Shown here: piece by piece, positions 48,477-56,004 of the stretch
Position numbering within the stretch: the first letter of the stretch is position 1
Layout of the letters: the number at the start of each line of letters is the position of its first letter
Source of the DNA: a virus
IMG/VR virus record: IMGVR_UViG_3300042868_010462
Location: 83,875-147,874 of that record
Strand: one strand, 5' to 3'
Length of the DNA stretch: 64,000 bases
Notes under the pieces: generated by a model
What the model was told of the DNA's origin: nothing
Database searches by the model: none
What the model saw: the letters and a program-made list of their open reading frames with translations, nothing else
Program-made: the position numbers and the translations under genes

Positions 48477-48911
48477 TTATAATAACCCCATTATCGATTT
48501 AATCTCCATCTTCAATTTATCAAAATCAGGCATCTTAAAATAACCCTGCCATACCAATGTCTTCCCATTCTCCATATTCATTGTCGTACCCACTCCATTA
48601 ATTAATTTCTTTGACAGTTCAACATTAGATGTGGGACTAGTAACAAACAAACGATATGTACTCTCATCATCAACAATCTTAGGTCCAACCTTCAACTCTA
48701 ATTCCCCACCATTCTTACCCTTATAATATAATTGATTGTTGACAAAAACCATCCCCAATTCCTTACCAATCTTTTCCATATCAATCTTACCTTGAAAGGT
48801 GGGAACACCAGGAGGAGCTTGGTCAATATACAAATCAACATTCTGCTCAGAAATTATTCTATTTACCAATTTAATTAATTCACCCTCTGTTAATCTTATA
48901 ATTCTTTTCAT
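48477..48911 (-). CDS. Tagged protein (144 aa)
   Basis: Tag MKRIIRLTEGELIKLVNRI then ISE|Q. The body has a Pro/Gly-rich start (DQAPPGVPTFQGK) and a beta-rich centre (QLYYKGKNGGELELKVGPKI). Unrecognised. Confidence 0.6.
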   Translation of the reverse strand: MKRIIRLTEGELIKLVNRIISEQNVDLYIDQAPPGVPTFQGKIDMEKIGKELGMVFVNNQLYYKGKNGGELELKVGPKIVDDESTYRLFVTSPTSNVELSKKLINGVGTTMNMENGKTLVWQGYFKMPDFDKLKMEIKSIMGLL

Positions 48912-48924
48912 AAATCAATTTTAA

Positions 48925-48932
48925 TATAAATA
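48925..48932 (-). promoter_or_regulatory. TATTTATA late-type box
   Basis: TATTTATA on the minus strand, 13 bases before ATG 48911. Confidence 0.55.
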
Positions 48933-48941
48933 TACAAAATT

Positions 48942-48985
48942 AAAAAGGGGCTGGGGATTTGAATACGAGTGAAACGAGAAAATAT
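48942..48985 (-). repeat. Intergenic repeat, copy 3
   Basis: On the plus strand AAAAAGGGGCTGGGGATTTG then AATACGAGTGAAACGAG. Just upstream of the box at 48925. Confidence 0.65.
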
Positions 48986-49012
48986 AAAACCCCACTCTAT
49001 AATGAATGGGGA
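48985..49012 (-). terminator. Terminator
   Basis: CCCCATTC/GAGTGGGG stem plus TTTTATATTTT on the minus strand, next to repeat copy 3. Confidence 0.65.
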
Positions 49013-49019
49013 AACTAAT

Positions 49020-49562
49020 TTACCTAATAATAAGATTAGGATTTATCTTTATGTTTTCAAATATAGTGTCAAAATTATAAATGATGATATTTCTACTTTC
49101 ATAATCAGTAATATCCTTTATGTAATAACCAGTAGTTGCCGACAAACTATTATGTTCCATCTTGGTTACTGTCACCGTAACATTGTACTTATATAAAAAA
49201 TCAGTAAACTCCTCAATCGTCATATCAGGGTTTTGTTGAAGATATTCCAATAACAACACAACAATAACAACCCTATTAACAACATGCTCCTTAACTATCT
49301 TAAACTCATCCTTTTTAAGTTCACTAATCATCCCATTCTTTTTCATTTCCTTTATCACTTTCTCCAATTCAATTACACCAACAGATTTTAATCCAGTATC
49401 AAAAAAAGAAACATCAAATATCTGACTCCTTAATGAACTAACCAAAGCATCGTATAATATAATATCATTATTCCTAGCTTCAATACAATCTTTTAAACAT
49501 CCTTTGATAAGAATATAACAAGCTTTAATTCTTACTTGCTGACTTGGACTTAATTTTTTCAT
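49020..49562 (-). CDS. Untagged helical protein (180 aa)
   Basis: Start MKKLSPSQQVRIKACYILIK (ATG 49562); the frame continues upstream only through a promoter-like TATCTTTG. Mostly helical with a hydrophobic centre (VVNRVVIVVLLLEYLQQNPD). No tag, host-type promoter, so probably early or middle. Unrecognised. Confidence 0.6.
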   Translation of the reverse strand: MKKLSPSQQVRIKACYILIKGCLKDCIEARNNDIILYDALVSSLRSQIFDVSFFDTGLKSVGVIELEKVIKEMKKNGMISELKKDEFKIVKEHVVNRVVIVVLLLEYLQQNPDMTIEEFTDFLYKYNVTVTVTKMEHNSLSATTGYYIKDITDYESRNIIIYNFDTIFENIKINPNLIIR

Positions 49563-49685
49563 TTTAGTATTTTTTTTTGTTAGTAATCTCAACAAAGATA
49601 TTACTATTTCACAATTTCTAAAATTTTTCCAAAAATATTTTTTTTACAATTTCACTTATATTTGTACACATCAGATTTTTTCCCA

Positions 49686-49731
49686 AAAAATGGGTTGGGG
49701 ATTTGAATACGAGTGATAACGAGAAAATTAT
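49686..49731 (-). repeat. Intergenic repeat, copy 4
   Basis: On the plus strand AAATGGGTTGGGGATTTG then AATACGAGTGATAACGAG; begins at the stop of the HNH gene. Confidence 0.6.
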
Positions 49732-50477
49732 AATTCCGCAATTTGTTGCTCAATTAATTCTTTATATAACGGATGTTCTTTATACTCTTTCAATAGGCTA
49801 AAATAAAAATTAATCTTTTCATCTATCCTTTGTCCCGCAGGTTGTGATGTATCCCATAACTCCAAATTCTCAATTCTATTGTCAGTCCTTATCCCATTTA
49901 TATGATGTATGTTTTGGTGGGGTAATAATTTGATTCCGTAGTGTTGTTCATATATAACCCTATGTTCTCGCATCCCTCTGAATTCACCATGTCTATATTC
50001 AAGATATCCCTTCCCATTAACTATTGGTTCACCCCCCTTCCAATTATAATGATTAGACCCCGACATTCTTTCACTAACAATATCTTTAACCAAACATCCA
50101 CAAGACCTTGTTGGATTTTGTTTTTTTGTCAAATCCTTTCTGAAAACATCCACCTCATTACCACAATCACATTGACATTTCCATTTAACACCATAGTTCT
50201 TTACCGACTCAACAAATTCAGTAACAACTAATCTACCTACCCTCATACCTATTATATTGTCAATTCCTTTTTCCTTTTTTACATAGGTTTTTTTGTGACG
50301 TTCTTTTCGCTTGAGCAATATTGATTCTTTGTTTTTTTCATATTCATTTTTCTTTCTAATACTAGTACAAGGTTTACAATAACTAGCCTTACCATATGTC
50401 CCCTTTTTGTCATTGAAAAAATCATCCAGTACCTTCCCAATTTTACAAGAACTACACACTTTTTTTACTCCACACAT
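49728..50477 (-). CDS. HNH homing endonuclease with zinc motifs
   Basis: Start MCGVKKVCSSCKIGKVLDDF (ATG 50477); upstream in-frame Met at 50537 precedes the promoter-like box. 249 residues. N-terminal zinc ribbon CSSC...YCKPC; middle CQCDCG...SCGC zinc site; HNH_3-type core EHRVIYEQHYGIKLLP, NIHHINGIRTDNRIENLELW. Typical of mobile phage HNH endonucleases. Close to the origin-like region. Confidence 0.8.
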   Translation of the reverse strand: MCGVKKVCSSCKIGKVLDDFFNDKKGTYGKASYCKPCTSIRKKNEYEKNKESILLKRKERHKKTYVKKEKGIDNIIGMRVGRLVVTEFVESVKNYGVKWKCQCDCGNEVDVFRKDLTKKQNPTRSCGCLVKDIVSERMSGSNHYNWKGGEPIVNGKGYLEYRHGEFRGMREHRVIYEQHYGIKLLPHQNIHHINGIRTDNRIENLELWDTSQPAGQRIDEKINFYFSLLKEYKEHPLYKELIEQQIAEL

Positions 50478-50492
50478 ATTATTCGATTTTTT

Positions 50493-50524
50493 TAAAGATA
50501 GGAGTAATTTTCCAATTTCCCAAA
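50493..50524 (-). promoter_or_regulatory. Host-type promoter for the HNH gene
   Basis: TTTG (50521-50524), 20 bases, TATCTTTA (50493-50500) on the minus strand; last base deviates from consensus. Confidence 0.5.
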
Positions 50525-50539
50525 ATTTTTTTTTCAATA

Positions 50540-50884
50540 TAGGGACATTTTTCCAATTTTCAGAATTTTTTCCATAAATATTTTTTCACCCATATACTTT
50601 GTTTAGGGGATTGTCCCCCCTTTTTACGAAAAATACGACAAATATAGGGAGGGGGGATACGGAGGAGGGGGGTATATACCCATACCACCCCCCATATAGG
50701 CCACCAACCCCACCCATACCATTTCAAACAATCAAATAAAATAGATAGCCCCTCCTATGTCAAATGAAACCCTATGACAATATGACATAGGTAATGCTCT
50801 CGTATATGATGGGGATATGAACATAGTTATCCACTGACAAGATGACAATGTGGATAACAATAATAAAATAAAGATGGGGGAATG
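50540..50884. other. Divergent non-coding, origin-like region
   Basis: No ORF. Contains GGGG-N5-CCCC hairpins, a G-rich run (50647-50672) with six- and six-G blocks opposite a six-C block (50688-50693), TGACAATATGACATAGG/TGACAAGATGACAATG repeats, and an inverted pair GTTATCCAC (50826) / GTGGATAAC (50850), i.e. DnaA-box-like TTATCCACT and TTATCCACA. Genes diverge on either side. Origin function is inferred. Confidence 0.45.
50826..50858. repeat. Inverted DnaA-box-like pair
   Basis: GTTATCCAC and its reverse complement GTGGATAAC, 15 bases apart. TGTGGATAA at 50849-50857 is an exact complement of the DnaA box TTATCCACA. Confidence 0.55.
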
Positions 50885-50916
50885 TTTGGTAATGCCGGCA
50901 CCATATATTACCTTTG
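50885..50916 (+). promoter_or_regulatory. Host-type promoter TTTG-N20-TACCTTTG
   Basis: TTTG (50885-50888), 20 bases, TACCTTTG (50909-50916), 27 bases before ATG 50944. Confidence 0.65.
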
Positions 50917-50943
50917 TTGTTCACACTTAAATCAAGAACCAAT

Positions 50944-51318
50944 ATGAAGAAGACATTATTATTAATGTTGGTTGGGGGTTCATTGTATTCTCAGGGAATA
51001 GATTGTTCGAGTATGTTCAACCCCACCAATAAGACCATTCAATTAATTGACTCACTTAATATGAGTGAGATGACCTATCGTGTACAGGTTGTATCATCAT
51101 CCTATGTAGACAGGAATAAGTTTGGTAAGTATTTGAGGACGCATAGATGTGAGGTGGACTATTGTTTATTACCGAGTGGTAGGGAAGTATATAGATATAC
51201 CATATCCCCAACCATTGTTAATAGTTATACTGAGGCATTGAAGTTGATGGAGGTATTGAATAGGACTTATGATAATCCGTTTGTGGTAATGTATCGCAAG
51301 GGGAAAAGAATTAATTAG
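50944..51318 (+). CDS. Secreted protein (124 aa)
   Basis: Start MKKTLLLMLVGGSLYSQGID; ten in-frame codons upstream overlap the promoter and are excluded. Signal peptide ~1-17. The body has three Cys (IDCSSMF, HRCEVDYC) and an alpha/beta pattern resembling an SPOR-like domain (YRVQVVSSSYVDRNKFGKYL). Peptidoglycan association would follow if SPOR-like. Confidence 0.55.
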   Translation: MKKTLLLMLVGGSLYSQGIDCSSMFNPTNKTIQLIDSLNMSEMTYRVQVVSSSYVDRNKFGKYLRTHRCEVDYCLLPSGREVYRYTISPTIVNSYTEALKLMEVLNRTYDNPFVVMYRKGKRIN

Positions 51319-51324
51319 AAATGT

Positions 51325-51355
51325 TTTGTAGTGTGGGGATGGTTTATTATCTTTG
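51325..51355 (+). promoter_or_regulatory. Host-type promoter TTTG-N19-TATCTTTG
   Basis: TTTG (51325-51328), 19 bases, TATCTTTG (51348-51355); fixes the next gene's start at ATG 51378. Confidence 0.75.
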
Positions 51356-51377
51356 TTGTATCACAAACACCACCACT

Positions 51378-51746
51378 ATGATTGAAAACATTGTAAAGAA
51401 ACTTATGAAGGGAAAGACATTTACTTGTCAGGGATATGGATTGACCATTACTTACAAGGTGAATGTTAATGTGAAGATTGATAGTAGACATTGGAAGGGA
51501 GAGTATAAGTATATTGATTTGAACATCAAGGTGATTGAATGTGTTAGAAGTGGTTATGGTCGTAATATTACCTTATTTAAGAATGGTAGGGGTAATAGGA
51601 GTGACTATAGAGATGTACAGGATATTGTTAGACAAGATATGAATAAGTGGGTGTCCCCAATCTTCTCTACACATTTTTATAGAAACTATTACACATTAAT
51701 TACGCATCTTACTGAGATTAGAATAAACCGTTATACATATAGTTAA
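51378..51746 (+). CDS. Hypothetical basic protein (122 aa)
   Basis: Start MIENIVKKLMKGKTFTCQGY; earlier Met codons at 51321 and 51339 lie in the promoter. Beta-rich, basic (YKVNVNVKIDSRHWKGEYKY). Unrecognised. Confidence 0.6.
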   Translation: MIENIVKKLMKGKTFTCQGYGLTITYKVNVNVKIDSRHWKGEYKYIDLNIKVIECVRSGYGRNITLFKNGRGNRSDYRDVQDIVRQDMNKWVSPIFSTHFYRNYYTLITHLTEIRINRYTYS

Positions 51747-51747
51747 T

Positions 51748-51906
51748 ATGATTTACTTAATAGTAATACCGACCATCCTCGTTTTAATATGGTGGTTTAT
51801 CTTTTATCTTGGGGAGAAAGTTTCCAAGAGATATCCCACCTCTTTGTTTGCCAAGTTTTGGAATAACTACATTTGTATGGGTATTCCTGATAACGAGGAT
51901 ATGTAA
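51748..51906 (+). CDS. 52-aa single-TM protein
   Basis: MIYLIVIPTILVLIWWFIFY then a soluble tail LGEKVSKRYPTSLFAKFWNN and a short acidic end. 1-base gap to the previous gene; overlaps a convergent gene by 40 bases. Unrecognised. Confidence 0.55.
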   Translation: MIYLIVIPTILVLIWWFIFYLGEKVSKRYPTSLFAKFWNNYICMGIPDNEDM

Positions 51907-52190
51907 TCTTTTAGTTTGGCAAGAGAATCAGTTCTTATCTCCATTTGGAGCTTGGTTAAATCCCCCTCGTTGAGTGGGGATTTTTCATTTATATAATCTA
52001 TGATTTCGAACATATATACTTGTGTCAGCAGATAGACAGGTTCAGTTTGGTATTTGGACCTTTGTTCCCATTCTTTATAATTACATCCCCCTACTATTGT
52101 CATTGTATCTTCTTGTATTGTGTATATAACATGATACTCCTTGTCTACTTGTTCTATTATGGTGGGGATATTGGATAGATAATTGTTCAT
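51867..52190 (-). CDS. Hypothetical protein (107 aa)
   Basis: Helical and polar (IPTIIEQVDKEYHVIYTIQE, TQVYMFEIIDYINEKSPLNE). The only minus-strand gene in the 51-57 kb interval. Unrecognised. Confidence 0.5.
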   Translation of the reverse strand: MNNYLSNIPTIIEQVDKEYHVIYTIQEDTMTIVGGCNYKEWEQRSKYQTEPVYLLTQVYMFEIIDYINEKSPLNEGDLTKLQMEIRTDSLAKLKDYISSLSGIPIQM

Positions 52191-52211
52191 AACTTTGTTT
52201 ATAAAATGTAC

Positions 52212-52233
52212 CTGACGCTATGTCAGTGGATAA
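52212..52233. repeat. CTGAC dyad plus DnaA-box-like site
   Basis: CTGACGCTATGTCAG dyad (52212-52226) runs into GTGGATAA. TGTCAGTGGATAA (52221-52233) is the 13-bp exact reverse complement of 50827-50839. Confidence 0.5.
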
Positions 52234-52794
52234 GTTTATGTGTTAAAATTGTTAAAAAATTTGAAAATGTCATTATGTCAGGTGGAGGGGACAATCCCTT
52301 TGAAGGGTTTTATGGTAATTAATTCCCACCTTTTCCCACAACTTACCACTGATAAATACATTCCAGCGTATTAAAAACCCACTTTTTTGTGTCTGGCGGT
52401 ATCTGTAGAGGTATTTTTTTTACTATATACATTTCCCAGATAAAAATGTTAGTTATATATTTGAGTCGGGTGGGACATGTAATGTCTTAGGAATAGTATT
52501 AATATATGTTATAAAATGAATACTTCAACCCCCATCTTTGATGGAATTAATCGTATCTTTAAGTATCAAATCGTATCATATTTTGATGGATTACCATAAC
52601 AATCCTTTCATAAACCCCTTATATAATTTACCAATATATTTCCTGGAATGATATGGAATATCTATTATGAAATACCATAGTAAATTACTATCTTAGAGGA
52701 CATTTCCCCACTTACCATATGTAGAGTCGAAGACATATAGAAAAGTGTTGTATGGGGGAATTGTGTGGGTTATATAATGGATTACCATAATGGT

Positions 52795-52880
52795 GGGGAT
52801 TATATGTAAATGAATATAGTATTGGTAAAATATGGTCTTTTAGATGGGGGATTATATGTGAATGAATATAATGTAGTATT
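52795..52880. repeat. Direct repeat pair
   Basis: GGGGATTATATGTAAATGAA (52795) recurs with one change at 52847; both continue with TATA...GTATT. Confidence 0.5.
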
Positions 52881-52995
52881 AATATATGAACGAGGGGAAT
52901 GACATTCATAACGGAGTGGTTTGACCCCGACCGTAGGGATGGGGGAAAAATGAATGGAAATGGAGGTGAGTGAGTATATTAATATTACATTATGG

Positions 52996-53003
52996 TATTT
53001 ATG
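52996..53003 (+). promoter_or_regulatory. TATTTATG late-type box for the LRR operon
   Basis: TATTTATG, 19 bases before ATG 53023; the only such box before the nine-gene block 53023-57912. Confidence 0.5.
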
Positions 53004-53022
53004 TAGATAATATAATTTGAAT

Positions 53023-53475
53023 ATGAAACTAATAATAACTGAAGAACAATATAGATTACTGATTGAGAATGAAGATGGTAAGAATCTTATTGATTTAACA
53101 TCATTTGAGAATTTGAAACCATCAGCTTTGGATGATATGTTTTTACATATTAATAAAAAGAAGGGTGGGAAGTATGATGGATATTATATTGATGGGGATT
53201 TGGATTTATATGAAAGAGAGGCCGATGTTACCACTTTGGATTATTTGGTTAAGGTTGGTGGTAATCTTTATTTGGCAAATACAAAAATAGAATCTTTACC
53301 AAGATTGACTGAGGTTGGTGGTTTTTTGAATATAACAAAAACCAAAATAAAATCATTACCAAAGTTATCATCGGTTGGGGGTTATTTGGCTTTACTTTTT
53401 ACTCCCCTCTCTAAGAAGATTAGTAAAGAAGAATTGGAGAAACAAATAAATGTTGGAAGAGAAATATATCTATGA
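53023..53475 (+). CDS. Tagged leucine-rich-repeat protein, paralogue 1
   Basis: 150 residues. Tag MKLIITE|EQYRLLIE|NE, then a short linker and LRR-like units of ~22 residues: LVKVGGNLYLANTKIESLPR, LTEVGGFLNITKTKIKSLPK, LSSVGGYLALLFTPLSKK. Shortest member of the set. Stop and next start overlap (ATGA). Confidence 0.75.
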   Translation: MKLIITEEQYRLLIENEDGKNLIDLTSFENLKPSALDDMFLHINKKKGGKYDGYYIDGDLDLYEREADVTTLDYLVKVGGNLYLANTKIESLPRLTEVGGFLNITKTKIKSLPKLSSVGGYLALLFTPLSKKISKEELEKQINVGREIYL

Positions 53476-54065
53476 AACTAATAATAACTGAAGAACAATA
53501 TAGATTAATCATTGAGAATGAAAATGGTGGTAAGTTATTTACTATACCAACTGAATTAATAAAGGATGAAGAAGGTATTGATAAACTATTCACATTATAT
53601 CATAAAACTAAATCTAAAAAAGGTTGGGTTGGTATAAAGATTTTGGGTGACTTGAACTTGAGAATAATGAACTTTGACGATACTTTTCACTTATTTAGTT
53701 TATTACCTGAAATTGTTTATGTTAAGGGAAATATTTTATTACCTGAATATGATTTTGATTTCGATTTTAATAAATTGGAATATGTTGGTGGTAGTTTTAG
53801 AGGTCATTTGACAGGTGAAGTGTTATTACCAAAATTAAAAAAGGTTATGGGGTTTTTATCGTTATCTGTTAGTAATCTTACATCATTACCCGAACTAGAA
53901 TATGTTGGAGGTGGTTTGAATTTGAGGCAAACACAGATAAGTGAATTACCAAAATTAAAATATGTTGGTGAGGCAATGAGCTTGATGGGGACACCCTTTG
54001 CTAAGAAAACAAATAGAGAGGAACTAAGAAATAAAATACAAGTAGGAGGAAATATATTATTATGA
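53472..54065 (+). CDS. Tagged leucine-rich-repeat protein, paralogue 2
   Basis: 197 residues. Same tag as its neighbours; the linker carries GWVGIKILGDLNLRIMNFDD, then repeats LEYVGGSFRGHLTGEVLLPK, LKKVMGFLSLSVSNLTSLPE, LEYVGGGLNLRQTQISELPK, and the cap LKYVGEAMSLMGTPFAKK. The final GGNILL matches the other members. Binding surface residues differ between paralogues. Confidence 0.78.
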   Translation: MKLIITEEQYRLIIENENGGKLFTIPTELIKDEEGIDKLFTLYHKTKSKKGWVGIKILGDLNLRIMNFDDTFHLFSLLPEIVYVKGNILLPEYDFDFDFNKLEYVGGSFRGHLTGEVLLPKLKKVMGFLSLSVSNLTSLPELEYVGGGLNLRQTQISELPKLKYVGEAMSLMGTPFAKKTNREELRNKIQVGGNILL

Positions 54066-54712
54066 AACTAATAATAACTGAAGAACAATTAAGATTGATT
54101 ATTGAAAGTGAGGGTGATGGTAAATTATTTAATGTGCCTAATGCTTTTTTACAAACAATAGGTGGTGTAACTAAGACCTTAAATCTTTATAACAAATTAA
54201 AAGATGTTAAAGGATTTGATGGAATTAAGGTTATTGGTAAATTGGATTATTATGAGATTGACGCTGATGATAATGATGACTTGGATAATTTCACCAATGA
54301 GGTTGTTTATATTGATGGAACTTTAATTTTGGCTGAAGAAAATCCTGATAATAATTTCGGTAAATTGAAAGTTATTGATGGTAATTTGAGAGGTTCTGAG
54401 GTTGATAATATTTCATTCCCCAATTTGGAATATGTAACTGGTGATGTTAGTTTGGAAGATAGTGGTATTAGTGAATTACCGAAACTGAAAGAGGTTGATG
54501 GTTGTTTATATTTACAAAGAACAGGTATTCATTCATTACCAGAATTGAAATCTGTTGGATTACATTTGAATCTTTATAACACAATTATTAAGGATTTACC
54601 TAAGTTAGAAATTGTTCAGGGTGTATTGACATTGAGACATACACCTTTAGCTGATAAAAAAAATGAAGAGAAACTAAGAAAAATACAAGTAGGAGGACAT
54701 CTTAATTTATGA
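54062..54712 (+). CDS. Tagged leucine-rich-repeat protein, paralogue 3
   Basis: 216 residues, longest of the tandem four. Tag MKLIITE|EQLRLIIE|SE. An acidic insertion (YEIDADDNDDLDNFTNEV) precedes repeats of LEYVTGDVSLEDSGISELPK, LKEVDGCLYLQRTGIHSLPE and LKSVGLHLNLYNTIIKDLPK type. Confidence 0.78.
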   Translation: MKLIITEEQLRLIIESEGDGKLFNVPNAFLQTIGGVTKTLNLYNKLKDVKGFDGIKVIGKLDYYEIDADDNDDLDNFTNEVVYIDGTLILAEENPDNNFGKLKVIDGNLRGSEVDNISFPNLEYVTGDVSLEDSGISELPKLKEVDGCLYLQRTGIHSLPELKSVGLHLNLYNTIIKDLPKLEIVQGVLTLRHTPLADKKNEEKLRKIQVGGHLNL

Positions 54713-55281
54713 AAATAATAATAACAGAAGAACAATATAGATTATTGATTGAGGGTGAGGGTAGATTACTTCCTGTACCTGAAGATATGTGGAATCAAGA
54801 TGGTGGTATTACAAAGATTTATAGTTTATTTGACAAGACCAAGGACACTAAGAATTGGGTTGGTATAAAGGTAATTGGTGATTTGAGTTTAACATATGAG
54901 GATGACGAACATCTTAAAGATTTCTGTGAATACTTAGTTGAGGTTACAGGTGATTTTGAAATGTCAAACAGAAAAAGATTTGAATTTCCTTTATTAATTA
55001 AAGTTGATGGTGATGTTAATATTGCGAACTCGGATATTGATTTTCCAAAATTGAGATATGTTGGGGGTGATTTTAGAGGAAGAGGAAGTGATACTGAGGA
55101 ACTACCTGAATTGGAATATGTTGGTGGGTCATTATCATTAAGAGAAACTTTTATTCAGGATTTGCCAAAATTGAAATATGTTGGTGATGTATTGAATATT
55201 ATGGATTCATCCCTCTCTAAGAAAACTACTGAGAAAGAATTAAGAAGTAAAATAAATGTTGAAGGAAACATATGGTTATGA
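54709..55281 (+). CDS. Tagged leucine-rich-repeat protein, paralogue 4
   Basis: 190 residues. Tag MKIIITE|EQYRLLIE|GE. Linker NWVGIKVIGDLSLTYEDDEH, repeats LRYVGGDFRGRGSDTEELPE, LEYVGGSLSLRETFIQDLPK, cap LKYVGDVLNIMDSSLSKK. Coupled by ATGA overlap to both neighbours. Confidence 0.78.
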   Translation: MKIIITEEQYRLLIEGEGRLLPVPEDMWNQDGGITKIYSLFDKTKDTKNWVGIKVIGDLSLTYEDDEHLKDFCEYLVEVTGDFEMSNRKRFEFPLLIKVDGDVNIANSDIDFPKLRYVGGDFRGRGSDTEELPELEYVGGSLSLRETFIQDLPKLKYVGDVLNIMDSSLSKKTTEKELRSKINVEGNIWL

Positions 55282-55676
55282 AGTTAATAATTACAGAATC
55301 TCAATATAAGGAACTTAATAAGATTGATGATATCTATGATGGTTTAGACCCATATTATCGTAGGAGGATTGATTATATTGATATAAAGGACGATATTGAT
55401 ATGAGGATTGGATTTAGGCAAGTTTTTCCTTCTCAAAGGGAAGCTTTGCACGGGCGTATGAATGTTCTTAAGAAAAGTCCTCGTGGTATTGATGGACATA
55501 TCGATGATATAATTCATAATGTTGTTTGGAGTACAATACCTGATGAGTGGGGTGGAAGTGAAGATGAAAGATTATTTGATTATGTTAATGAAATGACAGA
55601 TAGAGTTAAAAAGAAATATCGTGGTTATATAATGGGTAAATTACTTAAAATGCTTGAAGATGAGGATAATAATTAA
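55278..55676 (+). CDS. Tagged protein of the ELNKIDD family, copy 1
   Basis: Start MKLIITE|SQYKELNKIDD (ATG 55278 in the overlap). 132 residues, basic helical body (PYYRRRIDYIDIKDDIDMRI, VKKKYRGYIMGKLLKMLED). Paralogue of the next gene. Unrecognised family. Confidence 0.65.
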   Translation: MKLIITESQYKELNKIDDIYDGLDPYYRRRIDYIDIKDDIDMRIGFRQVFPSQREALHGRMNVLKKSPRGIDGHIDDIIHNVVWSTIPDEWGGSEDERLFDYVNEMTDRVKKKYRGYIMGKLLKMLEDEDNN

Positions 55677-56004
55677 TGAATCTCAATATGACGAACTAAA
55701 TAAGATTGATGATGTCTATGATGGATTGAAACCTTATTTTAGGAGGAGAATTAAATATATTAATATTCCTGAGGCAATTGATAGGGTAATTAAAAATATT
55801 GACAGATTTTATGATAAGACCGCGACATTTCATTATTTAGTTACAAGGGTTATTAGTAATGTCGTATGGGAAACTATACCTGATGAAATGGGTGCAAATA
55901 CTAATATGGAATTATTTGAATATCACGATACAATGGCCGCCAACATAATGGACAAGTATGGTGAATACATTAAAAGATTGGTTAGAAAAAGAATGGATAA
56001 ATGA
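55660..56004 (+). CDS. Tagged protein of the ELNKIDD family, copy 2
   Basis: MRIIINE|SQYDELNKIDDVY; starts 17 bases inside the previous gene. 114 residues with YFRRRIKYINIPEAIDRVIK and a conserved VWETIPDEMG (VWSTIPDEWG in copy 1). Function unknown. Confidence 0.65.
   Translation: MRIIINESQYDELNKIDDVYDGLKPYFRRRIKYINIPEAIDRVIKNIDRFYDKTATFHYLVTRVISNVVWETIPDEMGANTNMELFEYHDTMAANIMDKYGEYIKRLVRKRMDK

Larger units (their letters stand above)
52191..53015. other. 825-bp non-coding region with repeats
   Basis: No convincing gene; a 65-codon minus ORF at 52712 is His/Ile/Pro-rich and unlike real proteins here. Contains the CTGAC-N5-GTCAG palindrome at 52212, TGTCAGTGGATAA at 52221 (reverse complement of the site at 50827), a direct repeat at 52795/52847, and several ATTACCATA-type segments. 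Possibly the second half of an origin or a control region. Confidence 0.4.

Noticed and set aside
52712-52909. Minus ORF of 65 codons
   Set aside because: His/Ile/Pro-rich composition unlike neighbouring proteins, falls over direct repeats, no promoter box.
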